From contig CAWBGB010000008.1 of assembly GCA_963788285.1 (NCBI GenBank), forward strand, positions 62,001 to 126,000: 64,000 bases of DNA. Reading direction: 5' to 3'. The notes below the pieces were generated by a model that saw nothing but the letters and a program-made list of their open reading frames with translations, ran no database searches and was not told where the DNA came from. This document shows, piece after piece, positions 8,413 to 17,534 of this stretch; position 1 is the stretch's first letter, and the number at the start of each line of letters is the position of its first letter. Position numbers and translations under genes: made by a program. The DNA is from Alicyclobacillus_A sp963788285. Its GTDB lineage: Bacteria; Bacillota; Bacilli; Alicyclobacillales; Alicyclobacillaceae.

Positions 8413-10368
8413 TTATTCGCTATCCTTGTACATCGTCTTCAGCGAATCTATCACAGACGGATCCGCCAACGTCGTGGTATCGCCAATCACGCGACCCTCC
8501 GCAATGTCCCGCAGCAGCCGGCGCATGATTTTAGCGCTGCGCGTCTTCGGAAGTTCTGCCGTGAAAATGATCTCTTCCGGCCGGGCCAGGGCTCCAATCT
8601 TTTCGACCACGTGCTGCTTGAGTTCCGCTACCAACTCTGGCGTCTGTTCCACGCCTTCTTTCAGCGTCACGAACGCAGTGATGGCTTGTCCCTTCACCTC
8701 GTGTGAGCGGCCAATGACGGCAGCCTCCGCAACGCTTGGATGGTCTACCAAGGCACTCTCGACTTCCATAGTACCGATGCGGTGACCGGATACATTGATG
8801 ACGTCGTCAATACGCCCGAGAATCCAGAAGTACCCATCCTTGTCCAGATGAGCGCCGTCCCCCGGCATGTACGTGCCTGGGAATTTTCCAAAGTAAGTGT
8901 TGCGGAAGCGTTCGTCGTCGCCCCACACCGTACGCAACATCGACGGCCACGGTTTAGTAATGACCAAGTAACCTCCGTTGCCCGGCTCCACTTCGTTGCT
9001 ATCTTCGTCCACGACTTTCGCAGAGATGCCCGGCACAGGGCGCGTGGCAGACCCCGGTTTGAGCGGCGTAATCCCTGGTAACGGCGCAATCATGGCCGCT
9101 CCGGTTTCCGTCTGCCACCATGTATCCACAATGGGCGCCTTGCCCTTGCCGACGTGTTCGTGGAACCACATCCACACTTCCGGGTTGATAGGCTCTCCCA
9201 CAGTTCCTAACAACCGCAACGTATCCAGGTTGTACTGTTCCAGATACTCCGTTCCCCACTTCATGAACGTTCGAATGGAGGTCGGTGCTGTGTAGAAAAT
9301 GGTCACGCCGTACTTTTCGATAATCTCCCAGAAGCGCCCGCGATGCGGCCAATCTGGTGCACCTTCGTACATCACCACAGTGGCGCCTGCGGATAACGGC
9401 CCATAGACGATGTACGTGTGGCCTGTGATCCAGCCGATATCCGCCGTACAGAAGTACACGTCGCTGTCCTTGATGTCGAATACGCTGCGCAGAGAGGTGT
9501 TCGCGCCCACCAAATAACCAGCTGTGGTATGCACGATGCCTTTCGGCTTGCCGGTGGTTCCCGAGGTGTAGAGGAGGAAGAGAATGTCTTCCGCGTCCAT
9601 CTCCTCAGCAGGGTATGGCGTACTCGGCACTTGTTTGTAAAGCTCGTGCCAGTACACATCGCGGCCATCCCGCATTTGAGCACCGGACTGTTCACCAACG
9701 CGCTGTACCACCAACACCTTTTCCACCGTTGTGTCCACAACCGCTTCGTCCGCGTTTTGTTTGAGTGGGATCAATCCACCTCTGCGCCATCCTGCATCTG
9801 CGGTAATCAACACTTTGGCGTCGCAGTCCATAATCCGCTCCCGCAGCGCCTTCGACGAAAAGCCACCGAACACCACGGAGTGGATGGCTCCAATTTTTGC
9901 ACACGCCAATAATGAGATAGCAAGTTCAGGGATCATCGGGAGATAAATCGTCACCCGGTCACCTTTCTTGACACCCAGTTTCGTCAACATATGTGCGGCC
10001 TTGTCCACTTCACGGCCGAGCATGTCGTAGGTGAACACTTTGCTGTCGCCCGGCTCCCCTTCCCATATGATGGCCGCCTTGTTTTTCCGCGCGCCTTCTC
10101 GGTGCCTATCGACGGCATTATACGCTGCATTGAGCTTGCCTCCGATAAACCACTTCGCGTGGGGAGGATTCCATTCAAGTACTTTCTCAAAAGGGCGGAA
10201 CCACGTGAGGTGCTGAGCCTGTTCAGCCCAATAGCCTTCGGGGTCTGATTCAGCTCGTTCGTAAACGCTTTCGTCGTTGAAGTTCGCTTGCGCACGAAAC
10301 GCCTCCGAAGGTAGAAAGGTCCGTGTTTCTTGCAGCAGTGTGTCGAGTTTGTTGGATACGGTCGTCAC
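8413..10368 (-). CDS. acsA: Acetyl-CoA synthetase (AMP-forming)
   Basis: The enzyme converts acetate, ATP and CoA to acetyl-CoA. The 651-residue protein has the N-terminal acetyl-CoA synthetase domain, the P-loop YTSGTTGKPKGIVHTT, and the long Acs-specific stretch TADIGWITGHTYIVYGPL. It also has WWQTETGAAM, the hinge GRIDDVINVSGHRIGT, and the C-terminal catalytic lysine (about residue 612). The lysine motif reads PKTRSAKIMRR, whereas PKTRSGKIMRR is usual; this lysine is the acetylation-controlled site in the family. The start is GTG 10368, eight bases after AAGGAGG. It has its own promoter and terminator and so is probably monocistronic. Confidence 0.96.
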   Translation of the reverse strand: MTTVSNKLDTLLQETRTFLPSEAFRAQANFNDESVYERAESDPEGYWAEQAQHLTWFRPFEKVLEWNPPHAKWFIGGKLNAAYNAVDRHREGARKNKAAIIWEGEPGDSKVFTYDMLGREVDKAAHMLTKLGVKKGDRVTIYLPMIPELAISLLACAKIGAIHSVVFGGFSSKALRERIMDCDAKVLITADAGWRRGGLIPLKQNADEAVVDTTVEKVLVVQRVGEQSGAQMRDGRDVYWHELYKQVPSTPYPAEEMDAEDILFLLYTSGTTGKPKGIVHTTAGYLVGANTSLRSVFDIKDSDVYFCTADIGWITGHTYIVYGPLSAGATVVMYEGAPDWPHRGRFWEIIEKYGVTIFYTAPTSIRTFMKWGTEYLEQYNLDTLRLLGTVGEPINPEVWMWFHEHVGKGKAPIVDTWWQTETGAAMIAPLPGITPLKPGSATRPVPGISAKVVDEDSNEVEPGNGGYLVITKPWPSMLRTVWGDDERFRNTYFGKFPGTYMPGDGAHLDKDGYFWILGRIDDVINVSGHRIGTMEVESALVDHPSVAEAAVIGRSHEVKGQAITAFVTLKEGVEQTPELVAELKQHVVEKIGALARPEEIIFTAELPKTRSAKIMRRLLRDIAEGRVIGDTTTLADPSVIDSLKTMYKDSE

Positions 10369-10457
10369 TCAGCTTATCCTCCTTGTTGTCCCCGCCGAAC
10401 ATCGCCTCGGTCAGGTCCCGATTTGTCATGGTTCAGTAAATTTACACTTCTCTATCT

Positions 10458-10486
10458 AGAATAACAGAAGATTGGCCGTGATTGAA
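10458..10486 (-). promoter_or_regulatory. Candidate sigma-A promoter of acsA
   Basis: On the minus strand, TTCAAT (10486-10481) and TATTCT (10463-10458) are separated by 17 bases, about 90 bases before the acsA start. The -35 box is weak. I found no clear catabolite-control (cre) box beside it. Confidence 0.45.
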
Positions 10487-10529
10487 CCAAGATTTCGACT
10501 TCAGTGACGCGACCGTCAATATCCCCACT

Positions 10530-11309
10530 TCAGGATGACCCATCCCTCCCGCGGCGCACCGCTTGAACAGCCACACCCGCGTTGTCCAAGGCCAGCCGCA
10601 GTCGCTTCGCGAACCTCAGCGCATGTGGGCCGTCTCCGTGGATACAGACCGTATCCGCAGCAATCACCACATCAGTGCCTTGTTGCGACCGCACCCGCCC
10701 GTCCTGGACCATGCGCAGCACCTGCGCCACTGCTTCCTCCTCCGTTTCGATCAACGCGCCCGGGACCGACCGAGGCGTGAGCGATCCGTCCTCCTGGTAC
10801 GTTCTATCGGCAAAGACCTCATTCGCCGTCTGCAATCCGATGGCTCGTCCGGCGTCAACCAACGCACTTCCAGACAATCCATAGAGGATGAGGGAGCCAT
10901 CGACCTTGTAGACCGCTTCCGCAATCGCTGTGGCAATCGACGGCTCGCGGGCCGCGACGTTGTAAAGCGCACCATGCGGTTTCACATGGTGCAAACGTCC
11001 ACCTTCGGATTGAACAAAGGCGGCAAGCGCGCCAATTTGATAGACCACCATGTCGTAGACTTCCTGCGGACTCGCATCCATGGCGCGGCGTCCAAACCCG
11101 ACCAGGTCTGGGTACCCCGGATGTGCACCAATGGCGACCGAGTGTTCTAATGCGAGACGCACCGTCTTTCGCATGGTGGACGGATCGCCCGCGTGAAACC
11201 CACACGCGATGTTCGCCGATGTCACGTAGGCCAACACATCAGCATCTGCGCCTTTCTGATAGGTTCCAAAGCTTTCGCCCATGTCGCAGTTGAGGTCAAT
11301 CTGTGGCAT
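10530..11309 (-). CDS. pxpA: 5-oxoprolinase subunit A (LamB/YcsF family)
   Basis: The protein has 259 residues and the LamB/YcsF signature: IDLNCDMGESFG at the N terminus, ANIACGFHAGDP near residue 35, and HVKPHGALYN near 105. PxpA works with PxpB and PxpC as an ATP-dependent 5-oxoprolinase that opens pyroglutamate to glutamate. It is the last gene of the transporter-pxpB-pxpC-pxpA operon, six bases after pxpC. Confidence 0.95.
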   Translation of the reverse strand: MPQIDLNCDMGESFGTYQKGADADVLAYVTSANIACGFHAGDPSTMRKTVRLALEHSVAIGAHPGYPDLVGFGRRAMDASPQEVYDMVVYQIGALAAFVQSEGGRLHHVKPHGALYNVAAREPSIATAIAEAVYKVDGSLILYGLSGSALVDAGRAIGLQTANEVFADRTYQEDGSLTPRSVPGALIETEEEAVAQVLRMVQDGRVRSQQGTDVVIAADTVCIHGDGPHALRFAKRLRLALDNAGVAVQAVRRGRDGSS

Positions 11310-11315
11310 TGGACG

Positions 11316-12311
11316 TCATCCCCTTTCCCACAACTCTGTTACACTGAATCTTAAGATTTGTAGTGCCCGCTGTTGCCGAAGCCACGCTCGTCGCGCCGCC
11401 GCCACGTCCACTTCCTCGAATTGAATCACATCACCGGGGCGCTTCTGTGCCAGCTTGGGCAAGTCCGCCGTCGCCACGTGTAGAATTCGTGGATACCCAC
11501 CGGTGGTTTGTGCGTCCGCCATCAAAATCATCGGCTGTCCACCCGGTGGAAGCTGAACAGTCCCAGGCATGACGCCAGCGGACACCAGTTCCGCGTCCAG
11601 TGACATCGGCAGCGTTGGCCCATCCAGCCGTATCCCCATCCGATCCGCTTTGGCCGTAACGCGAAAGCTCGCACTCCACACGGTGGACTGAGCCTCGCGG
11701 GACAACTTCACGAAATGCGTTCCTGGCAAAGCACCGATGCGACTGGACCGCAGCTCCGACCAGATTCGAGTAGAGACTCCCCACCGCGGCCATTGACAAG
11801 CGCCATCCGGACTTGCACACCAACCGCCTGTGTTGGGCGTAGAAGACACGTCTTCGATTGGCAGTACGTCTCCTTGCATCAACGCCCGGCCTTTCCAACC
11901 GCCGAGGCCTGCTGGCACATATGTGCTGCGCGACTCCATGGTGCAAGGGACATCAATTCCCCCTGCCACCGCGATATACGCTCGACACCCTTGCACAGCT
12001 TGGCGCAGTACCAGTACGGCATCTTTTCGGATGAACAGCGGACGCCACATCGGCACCGGCGCCCCATTTACAGTGGGCTGAAAAGCGGCACCACAAATGG
12101 CGACAACAACATCTTTCGTACATCGCAAGGTCGGCCCAACGAGTGTCACCTCAAGTGCCGCCGCGTCTGGCGGATTTTGAACCAAGATGTTGGCTACCTT
12201 GTATGAAACAGCGTCCATGGCGCCAGATCCACCGACGCCATATTTTCGATACCCTGAACGCCCGCCGTCCTGTACGGTGGTAAACAGTCCGGGCTGAAGA
12301 ACCTCCATCAT
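11316..12311 (-). CDS. pxpC: 5-oxoprolinase subunit C (biotin-dependent carboxyltransferase-like)
   Basis: This protein of about 330 residues belongs to the allophanate hydrolase subunit 2 / KipA family. It opens with the conserved PGLFTTVQDGGRSGYRKYGV and later shows AVAGGIDVP. It is the partner of PxpB in the 5-oxoprolinase complex. An open frame extends to 12353, but GAGGGGG just before the ATG at 12311 sets the start. Spacing to pxpB is about 70 bases and to pxpA six bases. Confidence 0.93.
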   Translation of the reverse strand: MMEVLQPGLFTTVQDGGRSGYRKYGVGGSGAMDAVSYKVANILVQNPPDAAALEVTLVGPTLRCTKDVVVAICGAAFQPTVNGAPVPMWRPLFIRKDAVLVLRQAVQGCRAYIAVAGGIDVPCTMESRSTYVPAGLGGWKGRALMQGDVLPIEDVSSTPNTGGWCASPDGACQWPRWGVSTRIWSELRSSRIGALPGTHFVKLSREAQSTVWSASFRVTAKADRMGIRLDGPTLPMSLDAELVSAGVMPGTVQLPPGGQPMILMADAQTTGGYPRILHVATADLPKLAQKRPGDVIQFEEVDVAAARRAWLRQQRALQILRFSVTELWERG

Positions 12312-12378
12312 GAATCCCCCTCGCTTCGCACCCAAACGGTGCCCACTGGGCACCGGAGACTTCGTCAGGCTACACGGT

Positions 12379-13071
12379 TCACACCGTAGAGCAGCTCAAC
12401 GCAGCGTATTGTTCGGCCGTGATGGCCTCAAAACGAACCTGCTGGCCAGGGTGAAGCAAGGTCGGCGGGCGAGCCTCTGGATTGAACATTCGATACGGTG
12501 TCCGACCGATGATCTGCCAACCTCCGGGCGTGGCGAAGGAATAGATGCCAGTCTGCTGACCAGCGATACCCACGCTACCGGCTGGCACGACCACCCGAGG
12601 CTCGGTACGCCGCGGCGTCGCCAAACGCTCGGAGAGTCCCCCTAGGTATGGAAAACCGGGCGTGAAACCAATCATGTAGACCACGTACACGCCGGACGTG
12701 TGCAGTTCCACCACCTCGCTCGGGGTCAAACCGTGGTACCTAGCAACGTATTCCAGATCCGGCCCGAATTCTCCCCCGTAACAGACCGGAATAACCACTG
12801 GTTCACCTACATTGTGGCTGACATCCTCCGACCGCTGCCAGAGATCTAGAATGTATGCGCGCACCGAATCGAAATCGATGGTGGCTGGATTGTACACGAT
12901 GGTCAGTGAACTGTATGCAGGTACGAGTTCAACGTAACCGGGAAACGGATGCTGCTCACACTGGTGCGCCAGCCGGGTGACGTCCTGGTACACAACGTCG
13001 TCAATCACATCGCCGAACGAGACCAGAACGGCAGAGTCGCCGAGCGGTGATACCTCGGGCGTGTTCAACAT
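12379..13071 (-). CDS. pxpB: 5-oxoprolinase subunit B (KipI/allophanate hydrolase subunit 1 family)
   Basis: The 230-residue protein has the PLGDSAVLVSFGD start and the diagnostic YMIGFTPGFPYLGGL, with a PAGSVGIAGQQTGIYSFATPGGWQIIGRT cyclophilin-like core. With PxpC it forms the carboxyltransferase-like part of 5-oxoprolinase. The older name KipI refers to inhibition of the sporulation kinase KinA in Bacillus, a secondary role I cannot assess here. A GGGAGGTGA ribosome site overlaps the transporter stop, so the two genes are coupled. Confidence 0.93.
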   Translation of the reverse strand: MLNTPEVSPLGDSAVLVSFGDVIDDVVYQDVTRLAHQCEQHPFPGYVELVPAYSSLTIVYNPATIDFDSVRAYILDLWQRSEDVSHNVGEPVVIPVCYGGEFGPDLEYVARYHGLTPSEVVELHTSGVYVVYMIGFTPGFPYLGGLSERLATPRRTEPRVVVPAGSVGIAGQQTGIYSFATPGGWQIIGRTPYRMFNPEARPPTLLHPGQQVRFEAITAEQYAALSCSTV

Positions 13072-13077
13072 GTCCAG

Positions 13078-14286
13078 TCACCTCCCGATGGCTTGAGATT
13101 GCTCCAACATCACGCTGTGCCGAGATAGCCAGCGCGCTACTCCCGTACTCAACAACACAAGCAACAAGAAGACCAGTACGAACGAAAAGCCGAGCGCCAA
13201 ACCGAACGACGACGCCATCCAGCCGATGAATGTGTTCAGCACCATGGTCCCGATGCCAGCCGCCGTGAACAAAAAGCCTATCACCGCGCCAGCGTCCTGG
13301 CGAAATTCGTGACTGGCAACCGATGCAATGGTTGGAAAGACGATGGCAAAGCCAGCGCCTGCAACCATGAACAGGGGCAGCGCAAATTTGACCGACAGCG
13401 CCATGCCAACGGCCCCCAGTGAGAGGCACGTACTGATCAGAATTGCACGGTAGTTTCCAAGCCGCGAAACCCACAGTGGTGCGCTCAGGCGACCGATGGT
13501 GAACGTCAGGTAAAACCCGGATAGACACAGTGAACCTTGCTCGACGGACGCGTGGCGGACGTTCACGAGATAGGTCGGCAGCCAGCCACAGACGGCCGAC
13601 TCTGCCATCACGTACGCAGTGATGGAAACCAGTAACATGTAAAGCAACGGACTTTTGTAGACCGCTTGGCGCCGCGAGCGGTCCGCTTCCGATGTGGATG
13701 TGGGCCTGGCGGAGGCTGAGGTGGTGCGTCGGAGGAGCGGATCGTGACTGAGAAATGTGACCCCCAAGACACACAGGAGGCACGTGCCGAGCAACAAATA
13801 CAAACTGCGCCAGCCGTGTAACACCCCGATGAGCCAGGCCGCAAGCACCGGAAAACCGAAGGCTCCAAGTCCGTAGAGCCCGTGCAGCGTATTAAAGTAG
13901 CCAGCTCTTTGTTGCTCTGTCGCAGCCAGTGCTGGAACCACGCCGTTGACGCCAATTTCCAAGGTGCCTGTGCCAATTCCGTACAGGAGAAACCCGGATA
14001 CGACAAAGTCGAACCCGTAGAAAGCGACAAACGTCACTAACCCAAGAACGGTGAGTAATCCCCCGCACAGAATGACGTTTCGCATCCCAAACCTATCGAC
14101 GAGAAACCCGCTGACGAAACTGCCAAAAACGTATCCGAAGGAGTTGGTGGCGAAGGCTATCCCGAGTTGGAAATACGTCAGCTGCCAATCAGATTGCATG
14201 AACGGTGCCGCGACACCCCGAGTGATGTCGAACGCGCCAAAGAGAAACATCGTAGCGAGCGCAATCGCGAAAGCGAGCGTCCGCAC
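13078..14286 (-). CDS. MFS transporter, probably linked to 5-oxoproline use
   Basis: The protein has 402 residues and about twelve transmembrane helices. The central loop is rich in Arg and Ser (TSASARPTSTSEADRSRR, about residues 180-200), splitting the two six-helix halves. The first half contains the FLVDRFGMRNV loop of the major facilitator family. GTG 14286 follows GAGAGGATG. It is the first gene of the pxpBCA operon, seven bases before pxpB, so import of 5-oxoproline or a related compound is a reasonable inference. The sequence alone does not show substrate. Confidence 0.85.
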   Translation of the reverse strand: MRTLAFAIALATMFLFGAFDITRGVAAPFMQSDWQLTYFQLGIAFATNSFGYVFGSFVSGFLVDRFGMRNVILCGGLLTVLGLVTFVAFYGFDFVVSGFLLYGIGTGTLEIGVNGVVPALAATEQQRAGYFNTLHGLYGLGAFGFPVLAAWLIGVLHGWRSLYLLLGTCLLCVLGVTFLSHDPLLRRTTSASARPTSTSEADRSRRQAVYKSPLLYMLLVSITAYVMAESAVCGWLPTYLVNVRHASVEQGSLCLSGFYLTFTIGRLSAPLWVSRLGNYRAILISTCLSLGAVGMALSVKFALPLFMVAGAGFAIVFPTIASVASHEFRQDAGAVIGFLFTAAGIGTMVLNTFIGWMASSFGLALGFSFVLVFLLLVLLSTGVARWLSRHSVMLEQSQAIGR

Positions 14287-14461
14287 AAGGCGTCATCCTC
14301 TCCATGAGAAAGAAATCAAAATTGCGGCGATAGCCCACACTTCTTTCACTGTAACGTAATTTGGCTCGCCCGGGAATACACGGACCACCAGTACACCGAA
14401 TGGACTGTGCCGTGCTGTCGGAAAGTGAAGACGAGCGCTGCAAAGTCATCCAGACGTCTGG

Positions 14462-14490
14462 TTGATTTTAGGTAGAACTTACAGTAAAAT
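14462..14490 (+). promoter_or_regulatory. Sigma-A promoter of helD
   Basis: TTGATT (14462-14467) and TAAAAT (14485-14490) are separated by exactly 17 bases, about 50 bases before the helD start. The 255-base gap between helD and the divergent transporter holds no other feature I can support. Confidence 0.7.
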
Positions 14491-14541
14491 TTTGAATTCT
14501 CTGAGTAATAGCCAACTTCGGACGGAAGAGGAGTGTGGTGG

Positions 14542-16662
14542 ATGGAATCGATAGATGCGTACACGTACGAGGCACGTAAACTTTCTGAGACGCTCGCGGA
14601 GATTGATGGGCAGAAAGAGAAACTGGACAGTCTGCCAAGGTACCACGGCGACGACCTCGTCGAACAGTCGTTGGACGCCATCCGCGAACAGCAGCGTACG
14701 AGCTTGGCCATTGCGGCGCGAGAGCCCTTCTTCGGGCGAATCGACTTTCAGCCTGACGAAGCTCCTTTACCCTCCCCGCTGTACATCGGTAAGGTCGGAC
14801 TACAACAGGCGAATACGGGAGATGTCCTGGTAGTGGATTGGCGCGCACCGGTCAGTAATCTCTTCTATTCATTTACCGGTGCCACCGACACAGCGGAATA
14901 CGTCTCCCCAGAAGGCGTCGTCACGGGCATTGTGGCATTAAAGCGCAATATCGTCGTTCGCGACCGGTCTCTTGTCCGGGTTGTGGACAGCTACGTCAAG
15001 GGCGCGGACAACCTCAACGTAACGGACGAATACCTCCTGTACCGATTGGGCGAAAACAAGGACAACCGGTTGCGGGACATCGTATCCACCATTCAGGCAG
15101 AACAAGACAACATCATTCGTGCTCCACGCACGCTCTCGGTCGTCATTCAAGGCGTCGCAGGAAGCGGCAAAACCACGGTGGCACTGCATCGATTGGCGTA
15201 CCTGCTGTATCAGTACCCGGAGAAAATCCGGGCCGAAAAGCTCATCATTTTCGCACCAAACGCGCTGTTCCTCGACTACATTTCAGACGTGTTGCCAGAA
15301 CTTGGCGTCGGCGGAATTCAACAGACGACGTTTGAACAGTGGGCATTGTCTATCCTGGAAGAACAGGTGAAAGTGGCCGACCATAGCGTGATCCTGGAAC
15401 AATGGTTCCAGCCTAACGGAATGACGGACAAGGCGCTGGTTGAGCAGATTCGATATCGTGGGTCCATTCAGTTTGCCCGCGACCTGGACGCGTACTTGGC
15501 AGCATTTGAAGCGAACATGGTGCCTGCGACAGACTTCGACGCAGGCAGTAATCTGAGGGTCGATGCAGCGACCATTCGCGATTGGTTTTCACAAGAATAC
15601 GCGCATTACCCACTGGCCCAACGCCGAGAGAGAATCCTATCGCGGTTGAAACGAGTGATTGAAACAGAGGCCAAAGTACGGAAAAGTAAGGCGCTTTCGT
15701 TTGACCGCAAGAAGGCACTAGAGCGGCTGAAGTCGTATGAACGGCTGTGGCCGGACTGCCGACCTCTGGAGGTCTACCGCGAAGCGACCGCGTCCCAGGG
15801 GATTGCCAGCCTGTCAGAAGAGAACACGCGAGCAAAGCGGACACAAAAATCCCACACAGGATACACCACCGTACAGCGCGAAGAGTTGCCGGCCCTGGTC
15901 TACCTGCATACGTGGCTTCGCGGCATCGACAGTTCGCAGATGTTCGACCACGTGGTCATCGACGAAGCACAGGACTTTTCACCCTTTCAATTGTGGGTGC
16001 TCAAGGCGTTCTGTCCATCCAACTCGTTTAGCATCCTCGGGGACACCACCCAGAATATCTACTCGCTCTACGGAATTTCCGATTGGCAATCGTTTTTGGA
16101 ACTATTCGAGGGACAATCTCAGAAGTTTACGTTAGACAGAAGTTATCGGTCCACCGTGGAAATCATTGAGTTTGCCAATTCCGTACTCGCCGAGGCGGCC
16201 GTCCAAGAGACCTTGCCAAAGCCCGTGTTCCGCAGCGGCGAACCGGTCCTCGTACAGACCGTGCCCGACAGTGAACAACCGCGCGTCATCGCCGAGATTG
16301 TGTCAGCGTGGCAAGAAGCAGGCACGCAGTCCACAGCCGTTGTCACCCGCACGCTTGCCGAGGGCAAACGCATGGCAGACCAGCTGAACGCCCTCGGAAT
16401 TGAAGCGCACTGCCTGACTGGGCAAGACACCACGTACCACGGCGGCGTCTCGGTTGCCCCTGTGCATCTAACCAAAGGGCTTGAATTTGACGGCGTCATC
16501 ATATCCAGCGTCAGTGACGACAATTATCGACGGCAAACGCTCGACGCCAAACTCCTCTACGTCGCGTGTACGCGTGCCATGCACAAACTCTGTATCCTCT
16601 GCGCAGAACCACCATCAGAGCTTGTACGCGGTCCTCACAACACAACGTCTGTGTCCGAGTGA
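14542..16662 (+). CDS. helD: RNA polymerase recycling helicase HelD (UvrD/Rep-like)
   Basis: HelD is a superfamily 1 ATPase that binds RNA polymerase and removes it from stalled complexes. The 706-residue protein begins with a charged coiled-coil arm, which in Bacillus HelD enters the secondary channel. Walker A GVAGSGKTTVALHRLAYLL lies near residue 205, Walker B VIDEAQDFSPFQL near 472, and LDRSYRSTVEI and HLTKGLEFDGVII follow as helicase motifs. A GAAGAGGAG site supports ATG 14542 rather than the GTG at 14533. The GTG-TGG-TGG codons before it are probably untranslated. Confidence 0.92.
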   Translation: MESIDAYTYEARKLSETLAEIDGQKEKLDSLPRYHGDDLVEQSLDAIREQQRTSLAIAAREPFFGRIDFQPDEAPLPSPLYIGKVGLQQANTGDVLVVDWRAPVSNLFYSFTGATDTAEYVSPEGVVTGIVALKRNIVVRDRSLVRVVDSYVKGADNLNVTDEYLLYRLGENKDNRLRDIVSTIQAEQDNIIRAPRTLSVVIQGVAGSGKTTVALHRLAYLLYQYPEKIRAEKLIIFAPNALFLDYISDVLPELGVGGIQQTTFEQWALSILEEQVKVADHSVILEQWFQPNGMTDKALVEQIRYRGSIQFARDLDAYLAAFEANMVPATDFDAGSNLRVDAATIRDWFSQEYAHYPLAQRRERILSRLKRVIETEAKVRKSKALSFDRKKALERLKSYERLWPDCRPLEVYREATASQGIASLSEENTRAKRTQKSHTGYTTVQREELPALVYLHTWLRGIDSSQMFDHVVIDEAQDFSPFQLWVLKAFCPSNSFSILGDTTQNIYSLYGISDWQSFLELFEGQSQKFTLDRSYRSTVEIIEFANSVLAEAAVQETLPKPVFRSGEPVLVQTVPDSEQPRVIAEIVSAWQEAGTQSTAVVTRTLAEGKRMADQLNALGIEAHCLTGQDTTYHGGVSVAPVHLTKGLEFDGVIISSVSDDNYRRQTLDAKLLYVACTRAMHKLCILCAEPPSELVRGPHNTTSVSE

Positions 16663-16676
16663 GACAGGTCGGACAC
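16651..16676 (+). terminator. Weak hairpin at the end of helD
   Basis: The 8-bp arms GTGTCCGA (16651-16658) and TCGGACAC (16669-16676) bracket the helD stop codon. No T tract follows, so termination here is doubtful. Confidence 0.25.
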
Positions 16677-16762
16677 ATGCGTCGCACAACGTCGGCTTGT
16701 GTCATGCGAGCACACAAAAGCGCGAATGATGTAGAAACATTTTTCTCCTCTGCACCAACGGT

Positions 16763-16792
16763 TTGACAGGGTTTGCCGGGAGCGTCTTTTAT
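16763..16792 (+). promoter_or_regulatory. Promoter of the decayed secreted-protein gene
   Basis: A consensus TTGACA (16763-16768) is followed after 18 bases by TTTTAT (16787-16792). It lies about 37 bases before the ATG at 16829, which has its own GGAGGT ribosome site. Confidence 0.55.
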
Positions 16793-16828
16793 GCTGGTTT
16801 CAAACCCCGCATTCGGAGGTAGATCCGC

Positions 16829-17311
16829 ATGAACGCAAGCTGGCAAAAGTCACTGGCTCGGAACAACGTAGTCGGCTGGCTCGCTGTTGTGGCACTGCTG
16901 GCCGTCGGTTTGCAAGGCGCTACACTCATCTCCAATTGGAGTAGCCACAGGCTGGGCAGAGTCAAAGCCCCCAGTTCCGTCGTGCGAAAGCACATTCCGG
17001 TGTTTATGCAGCATCTCTCTCGCCGACTACGATGAGTGCAGCCGTCGTCAGGCCGATGCCGAACGGACCTTCACCCGTGTACGGCACTTTCCATCTGTCC
17101 AGACAAACCGGACGGGACGGCGGCTGTCGTCGGCTTCGACGGTTACTCCGCCGCCACACCGGATTTACCGGGGCACGTGTACGAGACGTTCGACGGTGGC
17201 ACACATTGGACAGACATCAGTGGCAACCTGCCGGACGTTCCCGTGCAATCGCTCCAAGTTGTCGGCAGGCAGGGCGCAAGAAAGCTGGTGGCAAACGTTC
17301 AGGGACAGTAG
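16829..17311 (+). pseudogene. Remnant of a secreted BNR/VPS10-like repeat protein
   Basis: A good ribosome site and ATG 16829 begin a 68-codon frame with a hydrophobic signal or anchor helix (NVVGWLAVVALLAVGLQGA). It ends in a TGA at 17033. In the same frame after the stop, about 60 codons encode VGFDGYS, PGHVYETFDGG and HWTDISGNLPDVPVQSL, the pattern of one BNR/photosystem-II-stability-like beta-propeller repeat, ending at 17311. Such proteins normally have several hundred residues, so most of the propeller is missing. I read this as a gene after a large internal deletion. The promoter is still present. From 17312 to 17534 I see only tcdA's upstream region. Confidence 0.65.
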
Positions 17312-17534
17312 TACGCCATGCAACGTCCAGGCCGTTGGATCCAGTGGAATGGGGCATCGGGGTGAGCGCATCAGCCGCACGGTCCAGCCGCCCCTCCTTC
17401 GGCGCATAACTCAGCAAGACAAACGCAAGTTGTGAGTTTCACAAACAAGCCGCCGCACGAGTATGGATTGTCCGAGACAATTCCGTATAATGTGCGTATG
17501 CGGCCTCTTGCCGTGAACTCCGACAAGACAGGAA

